A DNA stretch of 64,000 nt from GCA-2687025 sp964473525 (GTDB lineage: Bacteria; Poribacteria; WGA-4E; GCA-2687025), in contig CAYYPK010000024.1 of the NCBI GenBank assembly GCA_964473525.1, positions 34,473 to 98,472 of the forward strand, given 5' to 3'. Position 1 is the first letter of the stretch, and each line of letters opens with the position of its first letter. Made by a program: the position numbers and the translations under genes. The notes below the pieces were generated by a model. That model was not told where the DNA came from, ran no database searches, and worked only from the letters and a program-made list of their open reading frames with translations. Below are positions 47,146 through 55,258 of the stretch, in pieces.

Positions 47146-48351
47146 TCACGTTCGCCAGTAGGTGGATCCCTCGGGAGCGGCGTAGGCAATGTCCAGATGC
47201 GGCGTCTCGATCCTCGCGTCGCCCTCGTCCTCCTGCGCCGCCAGGCTATCCACGCCCGCGATGACAAGACCCGACGTCAGCAGCGTCCGCTCTACCGGAT
47301 AGGACGCCTCCCCGGTGGCGAACAGCCTCTCGATGTGATGGACCTGCGGCGAGAAGAAGTTCGCCAGCGTCGTGCGCGCCGGGGGCATGGGCAGGTACAT
47401 CTGTGTCGAGAGAGGGGCGTCGTTCCCTTCGATGCTCGCGGCGAAGTTGAAGTCCTGCACGAGCCCGTTCAGCAGGAGCATGGAGCTACGTAAGCCGTCG
47501 CGATGCTCGTAGACGTAGGCGATGGGGTCTTCGACGATCTTCTTCAGGTCATCAATCGTGGGGAACGAGTTGTTGAAGCCTGGGCGTGACGGCGTCAGCG
47601 TGTGGCTGCGCGTCAGCGCCGACTCGAACAGCTCCCGCGACCAGACGCCCTCGTGATGCGCCTGCCAGAACGAGTCGCCGCGATACGCCTGCAACCATCG
47701 GACGCCCGACTCGCCTCCCTCGCGCCGTTCGACCATGCACTGTAGCGTTTCGAGCGCGTGGATGTCGCCTCCGTCGATGCCTCCGCACGCGACGCAGACG
47801 GCTTCGGTGACGCGCGCGCCGTAGGGCATGTCCAGCGACGGCGTGCGCCACGTCACGGGCAGCGACGATCCCGCCAGCATGGGAAATCCCATCTCCCGCG
47901 CCGTATCGACCATCTCTCGGCACCACTCCCACTTCCACGACAGGTGCTTGTCGTTGAAGACGGGGACGCATCTCCCGCTGTCGCGGAACACGTCGACGAT
48001 CTCGCGGAAGAACTCATAGCGTGGGTACAGGCGCTGTCCCTTGTCGTTCGTCTCGTATTCGCCGTGCTCGCCGATGAGCATGACGCCGTCCACGGCGAGT
48101 TCGTCGTCGCCCTGGGTGAGCGTCTCCCGAATCGTCGGGTAGATCGTCATCGGCGGGAAGCGTTCCGCGCGGTCGCGGCTCAGGTCGTCGTCTCGCACCT
48201 GGTCGACGTAGAGCGACACCACCTCCATCTCGGGGCGATGGTGCCTGCCGTTCCAGCCGTAGCCCTCGAGGAAGCGGTCTACGATGTGTTGGGCGTGGGC
48301 ATATTTGTGGTAGATCGTCACGACGGCGGCGATGCGTGGGCGTCGCGGCAT
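47146..48351 (-). CDS. conserved hypothetical protein
   Basis: A 401-residue soluble protein. It starts MPRRPRIAAVVTIYHKYAHAQ; the ATG at 48351 has AGGAG about 10 nt upstream. Repeating motifs of note are EVVSLYVDQV, DGVMLIGEHGEY, CVPVFNDKHLSW and AGSSLPVTWRTP. I recall close relatives in Planctomycetes and Poribacteria annotated only as hypothetical. The IAAVVTxYxxxxHA start resembles Rossmann-type oxidoreductases of the Gfo/Idh kind, but no GxGxxG is present. No function is assigned. Confidence 0.75.
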   Translation of the reverse strand: MPRRPRIAAVVTIYHKYAHAQHIVDRFLEGYGWNGRHHRPEMEVVSLYVDQVRDDDLSRDRAERFPPMTIYPTIRETLTQGDDELAVDGVMLIGEHGEYETNDKGQRLYPRYEFFREIVDVFRDSGRCVPVFNDKHLSWKWEWCREMVDTAREMGFPMLAGSSLPVTWRTPSLDMPYGARVTEAVCVACGGIDGGDIHALETLQCMVERREGGESGVRWLQAYRGDSFWQAHHEGVWSRELFESALTRSHTLTPSRPGFNNSFPTIDDLKKIVEDPIAYVYEHRDGLRSSMLLLNGLVQDFNFAASIEGNDAPLSTQMYLPMPPARTTLANFFSPQVHHIERLFATGEASYPVERTLLTSGLVIAGVDSLAAQEDEGDARIETPHLDIAYAAPEGSTYWRT

Positions 48352-48453
48352 GTGGGTGTGTCTCCTCACACTGCGCGAAATACAGGCTCAGGTCCGCGAT
48401 CTGGGTTGCCAGGCCAACGGAGCCAGATCGCCCGGCATTTTGGAGCCCCGGTC

Positions 48454-48825
48454 CTAGTCGCCTATTGGCAGCGACCGCACGCGAAGGCGGGTTTCCTCTA
48501 CGATCACTACCGCTCCATGTGAAAGCCTGTCCGCGAGCTGCGGCAGGTTCGCAAGCAGCAGCCCCATCTGAACGTCTGGGAGCTGGTTCGCCGCACCGCG
48601 GAAGAGAATGACAGATGGCTCGCCGTCTCCGCGTAGGGCCAGGAGCGTGCCAAAGTCTGTGTCAAGCGAGACGACTATGCGATCCTCGGCCACAGCATGA
48701 GCGGCGATGTCCGAATCCGTCGCGTCGCCCATGCCGCACTCGCGGACGTGCACTGCATCGTACCCCTCCTCTCGAAGGGATGCCGCGACATGACGGGACA
48801 GAGCATTATCGATCAGGAGTTTCAC
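48454..48825 (-). CDS. DUF5615 PIN-like toxin candidate
   Basis: A 123-residue PIN-like protein. The N-terminal LLIDNALSRHVAASLREEGY, Asp-rich DATDSDIAAHA and VSLDTDFGTLLAL match the DUF5615/Mut7-C family, whose acidic residues would bind metal for RNA cleavage. The start codon is GTG at 48825. It lies 12 nt after the DUF433 gene, the standard antitoxin-like partner, so the pair is probably a toxin-antitoxin operon. Confidence 0.85.
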   Translation of the reverse strand: MKLLIDNALSRHVAASLREEGYDAVHVRECGMGDATDSDIAAHAVAEDRIVVSLDTDFGTLLALRGDGEPSVILFRGAANQLPDVQMGLLLANLPQLADRLSHGAVVIVEETRLRVRSLPIGD

Positions 48826-48837
48826 GTCGGACGACTC

Positions 48838-49065
48838 TTACGGAACAGGAGCGAGCGGCACGTGGGCTTCGCGTAGCGTCGCCGCGGCGTACCTGAGCGC
48901 CTCCCCGATGTCGTCCGATTCCAGGTCTGGATAGTGGTCCAGTATCTCCTCGTTCGACATGCCGTGCGCAACCAATCCTACGACAGTGGCGACGGGAATG
49001 CGTAGACCACGGATGCACGGAACGCCCCCCATCTTGCCCGGATCGACAGTGATTCTCGGATACAT
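48838..49065 (-). CDS. DUF433 protein (putative antitoxin)
   Basis: A 75-residue DNA-binding-type protein. The sequence RITVDPGKMGGVPCIRGLRI followed by VATVVGLVAHGMSNEEILDHYPDL is diagnostic of DUF433. It probably binds its own promoter and neutralises the DUF5615 partner encoded 12 nt downstream. GAGGACAGGG precedes the ATG. Confidence 0.9.
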   Translation of the reverse strand: MYPRITVDPGKMGGVPCIRGLRIPVATVVGLVAHGMSNEEILDHYPDLESDDIGEALRYAAATLREAHVPLAPVP

Positions 49066-49179
49066 CGCCCTGTCCTCATAGGTCCGCGCTGGCGTGTCAT
49101 CCCAGCAGCCCAGTCTCCATCATACCGTACGAATGCCGCGCGCGCCTGCTGCGTTGTGTTCAGAGGATCATCTGTCTGC

Positions 49180-50271
49180 TCATTCCAGTTGGCTGAGGAA
49201 TCCTCGCGCCGCCTTTGCGTATTGGTATCCCGAGCGCCATTGGGATTCGGCGCCCCAGTGAAAGTGCGAGTCCATCGCCGTCCACGACATGAGCCACACG
49301 CCTGTCACCCGCAGTTCTCCCTGGTAGAGCAGCGTCGCCTGCAACTGCTCTACGAGTTCCGCCGCGGTCGTTCCACGTGGCTGGTTGTACGCGCTTGCCT
49401 GGATCACCGGCTCTACGCGGAACTCCGGCACGTCGTCCCTCGCTTGGAGGGCTTCCAACGATTCCAGAATCCGCCGCCACTTGGCGACCACGCCTGTCTG
49501 GTTCTGCGCCTGCGGGAAGAACTGCGGCATGAACACAGGCTGCGCGCCCGTATCGCGAAACACGGCTAGCCACTTCACCAGTCCCTCGAACCGCTCGGAA
49601 GGCGACGCGCCGTGCTCGTAGATGCCTCCTCGCTTCGCTGGCGAGGCGAAGTGATTCGTGAAGTGGAAGGGGACACGCGCGTCGGGTCGCAGTCCGTGGA
49701 CGCGGCGCACGATCTCGTCCCATCTCGAGTCATGCGGGTAGCGCGCGAAGTCGTCGCCGAGAAGGAAGCCGCGCACGTGGCGGTCTCGCGCTCCGTCGAT
49801 CGCGTCCGTGAACCGCTTCGCCATGGCGACGACATTCCCAACGGACCAGCCTCGCCCGTTCACGAGGTTCCACATCGGGCGGAACACGAGCGTCGCGAGA
49901 GGCCCCTCCGGGTGATCCATGCTCGCGCGCTCGACGGCGTCCAGCCAGTCGACGGACCAGCGCGCCTCCGCCGAGGGGTCTCGTTCGCGCGCTCCTGCGT
50001 CCGAGACGGCGCCGAGATACGTGTGCACCGCCGACGCCGGGTGCGTGTTGTGCAGCTTGTGCAGCAGTTCCGGCGTGGTCGGCTCGTTGAAGCCCCACAG
50101 ACTGATCGCTGGCGTGTCCCTCGTCACGAGGCGGAGTTCTGGCTTGGGCTTCGCCTCTGGCGGCGATGGCAGGCCGGGGCCGCTACGCGAGCGTCTTGGT
50201 GGCCGGGGCGGCGGAGGAGGCTGCGCGGCCAGCAGGCTGGCGAGGCGAGCCAGGTGGCGTACCAGTTTCAC
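49180..50271 (-). CDS. putative glycosidase-like TIM-barrel protein
   Basis: A 363-residue protein with a short hydrophobic N-terminus (LVRHLARLASLLAA), then a Pro-rich linker (PPPPPRPPRRSRSG) and a soluble domain. The linker suggests anchoring or export. ISLWGFNEPTTPELLHKLH, GFLLGDDFARYPHD and VTGVWLMSWTAMDSHFHWG have the look of a glycoside-hydrolase-type barrel (acidic residues at strand ends), but I cannot name a family. The GTG at 50271 with GGAG 9 nt upstream is preferred over the GTG at 50286. Confidence 0.6.
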   Translation of the reverse strand: MKLVRHLARLASLLAAQPPPPPRPPRRSRSGPGLPSPPEAKPKPELRLVTRDTPAISLWGFNEPTTPELLHKLHNTHPASAVHTYLGAVSDAGARERDPSAEARWSVDWLDAVERASMDHPEGPLATLVFRPMWNLVNGRGWSVGNVVAMAKRFTDAIDGARDRHVRGFLLGDDFARYPHDSRWDEIVRRVHGLRPDARVPFHFTNHFASPAKRGGIYEHGASPSERFEGLVKWLAVFRDTGAQPVFMPQFFPQAQNQTGVVAKWRRILESLEALQARDDVPEFRVEPVIQASAYNQPRGTTAAELVEQLQATLLYQGELRVTGVWLMSWTAMDSHFHWGAESQWRSGYQYAKAARGFLSQLE

Positions 50272-50370
50272 GCAGTGGAACTCCACGTCAAGTGTCGGGT
50301 TCGACTATGGAGTCTGCTGTACGGAGCGGTCGGTGGCAACGGCGTAGGCGTCTAGATGTAGCCGTGCAGG

Positions 50371-50682
50371 TCAATCCGCGCAGATGCTCGGGCCGTCGTG
50401 GTCGACCTCCATCGTGCTGCCACACTTCGGGCAGCCGTTCTCGGCGTGCCATATCTTGACGCGCCGGCTTCGGCACGACCTACACCGTGGCTCTCGTGGG
50501 GGTTGCGTCTCCAGGGTGCGACCTTCGCAATCCGTCGTCGGGCCGAGGCCCAAGACGCTTAGCTCATCGCACTTCGCGCAGATGACGGCTCGGAGCCACT
50601 CACGCATCGTCGCGCTGTCGCCCTCGAAGCCGTAGTGGTCGTGGTCGCACCCGGTGCAACGGAACGTCTGGTATACAGCCAC
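50371..50682 (-). CDS. zinc-ribbon protein
   Basis: A 103-residue protein with four CxxC pairs: CTGC, CAKC, CRSC and CPKC, consistent with two zinc sites. The start is the GTG at 50682 (VAVYQTFRCTGC), with GGAGG 8 nt upstream. Function unknown; it could bind nucleic acid or partner proteins. It is divergent from the type I restriction-modification operon, with 182 bp between them. Confidence 0.6.
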   Translation of the reverse strand: MAVYQTFRCTGCDHDHYGFEGDSATMREWLRAVICAKCDELSVLGLGPTTDCEGRTLETQPPREPRCRSCRSRRVKIWHAENGCPKCGSTMEVDHDGPSICAD

Positions 50683-50864
50683 GGCAGCGCCCTCCAGCGC
50701 AAGGATTTGGCAGCCTTCCCGGTCTCCGTGTCGACATGGGACGTGGCTGGCATGCGTCAACCGACGCCGGTCGCGCCGCGCCCGGCCGCTAGGCGACTCA
50801 CAACAGAAGTGCTAGACTACGCAGACAGCATCTCACGATCCGTCAGCATCGTCAGCGGAGAACC

Positions 50865-52925
50865 ATGGCAGCGAACTTCTCTCAGGTCGCCAACTTCATA
50901 TGGGGCACGGCAGACCTGCTCCGTGACCACTTCAAGCGCGGCAAATACCAAGACGTTATCTTGCCCTTTACCGTCCTCCGGCGCATCGACCTCGTTCTCG
51001 CTCCAACGAAGGAAGCGGTGCTTCAGCAGAACGAGCGCTACGGCGCTCAGCTCGACGATGTCGACGACATGCTCAACCACGCAGCAGGCTACGCGTTCCA
51101 CAACCGCTCCCGGTATGACTTCAAGACCATGTTGTGGGATCCCCCCGACCTCGTCGCGAACCTCCGCGCCTACATACAGGGGTTCAGCGAGAACATGCGC
51201 GAGGTGCTCGAACGCTTCGAGTTCGACCGCACCATAGACCGCCTCGACGAGTCCGGGCTGCTCCTTCAGGTGATGGAGCGCTTCGCGTCTCCGCAGGCTG
51301 CTCTGCACCCCGACGTCCTGTCCAACCACGACATGGGGCTCGTCTTCGAGGAGCTCATTCGCAAGTTCAACGAGTCGCTCGACGAGAACCCCGGCGAGCA
51401 CTTCACGCCCCGTGAGGTCGTGCGCCTCATGGTGGACCTGCTGCTAGAGGACACGCCGGGCATCGATCAGCCGGGCGTGACGTTCGCCATCTGCGACCCT
51501 TGTTGCGGCACGGGCGGCATGCTGACCACCGCCAAGGACCGCATTCAGGAGCGTAACAAGACCTCCATCGTCCACCTGCACGGACAAGAGGTGAACCCGG
51601 AAACCTACGCCATCTGTAAGTCCGACCTGTTCATCAAGAGCAAGGACGGCAGCGACGCCCAGAACGTGAAGTTCGGCTCCACTCTCCGGCAGGACATGCA
51701 CGGTGGTCGCGCCTTCGACTTCCTCATCGCGAACCCGCCATACGGCAAGGACTGGAAGCAGGACCACGACGAGGTCAAGGCGGAAGCCAACCGAGGCGAC
51801 AACGGACGTTTCCCTGCAGGCTTGCCGCGCAAGAGCGACGGGCAGCTCCTCTTCTTGCAGCACATGCTCTCTCGCATGAACGACCCAGCGAGCGGCGGCA
51901 GCCGCGTTGCCATCGTCATGAACGGCTCGCCGCTCTTCACCGGGGATGCGGGCGGCGGAGAGTCGGAAATACGCCGCTGGATTCTCGAAAACGACTGGCT
52001 GGAGACGATCGTCGCCCTGCCCGAGCAACTCTTCTACAACACCGGCATCGCCACCTACGTGTGGGTGCTCACGAACCGCAAGGACGCCGCGCGACGCGGC
52101 AAGGTGCAGCTCATCGACGCCCGGGAGATGTGGCAGCCCATGCGCAAGAGCCTGGGAGACAAGCGCCGGGAGATTGGCGACGACCACATACGCGAAATCG
52201 TCGACATGCGCCGCCGCTTCGAGGAGGAGGAGCGTAGCAAGCTCTTCGCCACGACCGCTTTCGGATACCGCAAGATTACCGTAGAGCGACCCCTACGCCT
52301 GAACTTCCAAGCCTCCGACGAGAGGATAGCGAGGCTGGAAGACGAATCCGCCTTCGCGAAGCTGTCCGAGCCAAAGAAGCGCAAGGGCAAGGCGGCAGAC
52401 GAAACGACGCCAGCGGAAGACCCCAAAGTCGCCGAGGGTAAGCAGCTGCAGCAGGACATTCGCGACGTCGTCGCCAGCCTGCCGGACACGCTCTACCGTG
52501 ACCGCGAGGAGTTCCTACCCGTCCTCAACGAAGCAGCCCGCGAGCGTGGGCTGAAGCTGTCCGCGCCGTTGAGGAAGGCGGTGCTGTCCGCCCTGTCCGA
52601 ACGGGACGACGAAGCCAAGGTGTGCCGCAACGCAAAGGGACAGCCCGAGCCCGACACGGAGATGCGCGACACGGAGAGCGTGCCTCTCGCCGAGACGGTC
52701 GAGGACTTCTTCGACCGCGAGGTGACGCCGCACGTTCCCGACGCGTGGATCAACGACGGCGTGCGCGACGCGAAGGACGGAGAGATCGGGCGCGTCGGCT
52801 ACGAGATCAACTTCAACCGCTACTTCTACACGTATGTGCCGCCACGGCCGTTGGCGGAGATTGAGGCGGAGATCGAGCACTCAGAAAGTGAGATTGCGGG
52901 ACTACTGGAGGCGTTGACTCAGTGA
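50865..52925 (+). CDS. hsdM: type I restriction-modification N6-adenine methyltransferase subunit
   Basis: The modification subunit, 686 residues. An N-terminal helical domain (NFIWGTADLLRDHFKRGKYQ) precedes the methylase: motif I DPCCGTGGML near 211 and the catalytic NPPY at 290-293 (IANPPYGKDW). The C-terminal 200 residues are an extension with coiled-coil character (SESEIAGLLEALTQ) that probably contacts HsdS. The stop overlaps the hsdS GTG (GTGA), showing translational coupling. Confidence 0.95.
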   Translation: MAANFSQVANFIWGTADLLRDHFKRGKYQDVILPFTVLRRIDLVLAPTKEAVLQQNERYGAQLDDVDDMLNHAAGYAFHNRSRYDFKTMLWDPPDLVANLRAYIQGFSENMREVLERFEFDRTIDRLDESGLLLQVMERFASPQAALHPDVLSNHDMGLVFEELIRKFNESLDENPGEHFTPREVVRLMVDLLLEDTPGIDQPGVTFAICDPCCGTGGMLTTAKDRIQERNKTSIVHLHGQEVNPETYAICKSDLFIKSKDGSDAQNVKFGSTLRQDMHGGRAFDFLIANPPYGKDWKQDHDEVKAEANRGDNGRFPAGLPRKSDGQLLFLQHMLSRMNDPASGGSRVAIVMNGSPLFTGDAGGGESEIRRWILENDWLETIVALPEQLFYNTGIATYVWVLTNRKDAARRGKVQLIDAREMWQPMRKSLGDKRREIGDDHIREIVDMRRRFEEEERSKLFATTAFGYRKITVERPLRLNFQASDERIARLEDESAFAKLSEPKKRKGKAADETTPAEDPKVAEGKQLQQDIRDVVASLPDTLYRDREEFLPVLNEAARERGLKLSAPLRKAVLSALSERDDEAKVCRNAKGQPEPDTEMRDTESVPLAETVEDFFDREVTPHVPDAWINDGVRDAKDGEIGRVGYEINFNRYFYTYVPPRPLAEIEAEIEHSESEIAGLLEALTQ

Positions 52926-54337
52926 TCTCCGCCCCGACACACGCGATGGGAATGGCGAACGGACGCCCCAATACCGAGACGCGACCCCAGTCGGGGCCTT
53001 TTCGTGGTGCACTCGAACGCGTCTCTCGCGACCAACGATGGCCGATAGCGCCTCTAAAGGCACTGTTACAGCGTAACGATAGCGGTGTGTGGGGCGAGGA
53101 AGCCGACGGCGAAGGTACCGTGGTCCTCCGGTCTACGGAGATTACTGTCGACGGAAAATGGAACCTTGAGTCACCAGCCGTGCGGTCACTAACGATGGAC
53201 GACCGATCCAACGCACTGCTACAGACAGGAGACATCGTAGTCACGAAGTCTAGTGGAAGCGAGGCTCATATCGGCAAGGCGGCGATCGTCGACAGCGCCA
53301 TCGCCGCCCAGGGGTGTTGCTTCTCGAACTTCATGCAGCGCTTGCGAGCGAATCGAAGGCTTGTGGCTCGGTACCTCTATTGGATGCTGAACAGCTCATT
53401 GGGCCGTGAGCAGCTAAGATACCTTGGCGCGACGACGACCGGGCTAGTCAACCTTAACGGTACCACCCTTGGCGAGATGTACACGCTCGTTCCGCCTGTG
53501 ACATCGCAGCGCCGCATCGCCGACTTCCTGGATCGCAAGACGGAGGCGATCGACGCGCTCATCGCGAAGAAGGAGCGCCTCATCGAACTCCTGGAGGAGA
53601 AGCGCACGGCGCTCATCACCCACGCCGTCACGAAGGGGCTCAACCCAGATGCCCCGATGAAGCCGTCGGGGATCGAGTGGGTGGGGGATACGCCCGCGCA
53701 CTGGATATCGGGGCGGGTGCGAGACACCGTCGGCGCTGCCATCAACGGCGCTTGGGGAGACGTACCCACAGGCGGCCGCACAGATGTAGTGTGTGTGCGG
53801 GTTGCGGACTTCGATCGGCAGTTGCTCAGGGTCACAGGTGGTGAGTTGACGCGACGGTGCCTGCCACTGCGGGATAGAGGTGCTCGGGTGCTGCAGACGG
53901 GCGACCTCCTCCTAGAGAAGTCTGGCGGCGGCGAGAACCAGCCTGTCGGTGCGGTCGTCAAGTTCAGCCGCGATACTGATGTCGACGCGGTCTGTTCTAA
54001 CTTCGTGGCTCGGGTTGTGCCCCACTCGGGGCACGACTCCAGCTTCCTCTGCTACCTTCACGCGGCGATGTACACAGCGCGCATCAATGTTCGCTCGATC
54101 AAGCAGAACACAGGCATTCAGAATCTCGACGCCGGCGCGTATTTCTCCGAGCCTGTGCTGCTCCCACCGAAGAACGAGCAACACGCAATAGCTGGGTACT
54201 TGGACGAGAAGACGGCCGCGCTGCGCGCTGTGGTGACCCGTACGCGCGACAGCATTGAGGCGGTACGCGAATACCGATCGGCCGTCATCACCTCAGCCGT
54301 CACCGGTCAGCTAGACGTGCAGGAGGTCGCCTCGTGA
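52922..54337 (+). CDS. hsdS: type I restriction-modification specificity subunit
   Basis: The DNA-recognition subunit, 471 residues, with two target recognition domains. Each is followed by a conserved helix: RRIADFLDRKTEAIDALIAK (about 195-214) and HAIAGYLDEKTAALRAVV (about 420-437). The second domain begins after GIEWVGDTPAHW. It would recognise a bipartite sequence that cannot be read from the protein. The start overlaps hsdM and the stop overlaps the next gene (GTGA). Confidence 0.93.
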   Translation: MISAPTHAMGMANGRPNTETRPQSGPFRGALERVSRDQRWPIAPLKALLQRNDSGVWGEEADGEGTVVLRSTEITVDGKWNLESPAVRSLTMDDRSNALLQTGDIVVTKSSGSEAHIGKAAIVDSAIAAQGCCFSNFMQRLRANRRLVARYLYWMLNSSLGREQLRYLGATTTGLVNLNGTTLGEMYTLVPPVTSQRRIADFLDRKTEAIDALIAKKERLIELLEEKRTALITHAVTKGLNPDAPMKPSGIEWVGDTPAHWISGRVRDTVGAAINGAWGDVPTGGRTDVVCVRVADFDRQLLRVTGGELTRRCLPLRDRGARVLQTGDLLLEKSGGGENQPVGAVVKFSRDTDVDAVCSNFVARVVPHSGHDSSFLCYLHAAMYTARINVRSIKQNTGIQNLDAGAYFSEPVLLPPKNEQHAIAGYLDEKTAALRAVVTRTRDSIEAVREYRSAVITSAVTGQLDVQEVAS

Positions 54338-55257
54338 GCGACATCAAGCTCTATCGCATCGCTGGAGGCTCCGTCTCGGAACTCCCCGGCCGCTCGGTCG
54401 AGCTCGAGAAATCACTTCAGGAGCTCATGGAACAGAACTTGGAGGCGCTGCTCGGCGTTCGTCTTCTTGCCTCCGAGTACTTCACCGGGAAGACACACGC
54501 CGGTTTCATCGACACCTTGGGTATCGACGAGAATGGCTGTCCGGTGATCATCGAATACAAGCGCGCGGTGAACGAGAACGTCATCAACCAGGGTCTCTTC
54601 TATCTCGACTGGTTGATGGATCACCAGGGCGAATTCAGGCTTCTCGTGCACGATAAATGCAGTGAAGACGCAGCCACCGAGATCGACTGGAAGACCCCTC
54701 GGCTCCTCTGTATCGCCAGCGGGTTCACGAAATACGACGAGCACGCGGTTCAGCAGATCAACCGGTCGATCGAGCTGATTCGCTACGCCCGCTACGGGGA
54801 CGATCTATTGCTACTGGATCTCGTCAATGCTACGCAATCCACCGTTTCCGCCAGCGCGAGTGGCCAGAGCAACGGCTTGGCGGGCGCCGACAGCGGCGAA
54901 CCGACACGCTTGCAGCGCGCCCACGCCCAGGCGGGCAAACAGCTCAGTGACCTTTACGAATCGCTCAAGGGGTTCCTCCTAGCGTTGGGTGATGATGCGC
55001 GCGTGTCTGAGCAGAAGGACTACTATGCCTTCAAGCGCCTTCGCAACTTCGCGTGTGTGCGCGTGCTACCCCAACCAAATGCTCTAGTCGTCTATGTGCG
55101 GGTGGACCCCACGACAGTGACTCTGGAGGAAGGGTTCAGCCAGGACGTCACGAACACCGGTCATCTCGGCACAGGCGACCTAGAACTCCGCCTATCCACA
55201 CCCGAAGACCTCGAGAAGGCCAGGCCGTTACTGATCCGCAGCTACGAGGCAAGCTGA
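54334..55257 (+). CDS. NucS-like nuclease domain plus DUF5655-like domain protein
   Basis: A 307-residue protein encoded within the RM operon. The N-terminal half contains GFIDTLGIDENGCPVIIEYKR, a D-x(n)-E-x-K arrangement (D in FIDTLG, EYK) typical of PD-(D/E)XK nucleases such as NucS. After a Ser/Gly-rich linker (SASASGQSNGLAGADSGE) the C-terminal half (QLSDLYESLKGFLLALGDD, YYAFKRLRNFACVRVLPQ) resembles DUF5655. The start overlaps the hsdS stop by four bases. Its role may be nuclease support, regulation or defence. Confidence 0.82.
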   Translation: MSDIKLYRIAGGSVSELPGRSVELEKSLQELMEQNLEALLGVRLLASEYFTGKTHAGFIDTLGIDENGCPVIIEYKRAVNENVINQGLFYLDWLMDHQGEFRLLVHDKCSEDAATEIDWKTPRLLCIASGFTKYDEHAVQQINRSIELIRYARYGDDLLLLDLVNATQSTVSASASGQSNGLAGADSGEPTRLQRAHAQAGKQLSDLYESLKGFLLALGDDARVSEQKDYYAFKRLRNFACVRVLPQPNALVVYVRVDPTTVTLEEGFSQDVTNTGHLGTGDLELRLSTPEDLEKARPLLIRSYEAS

Positions 55258-55258
55258 C

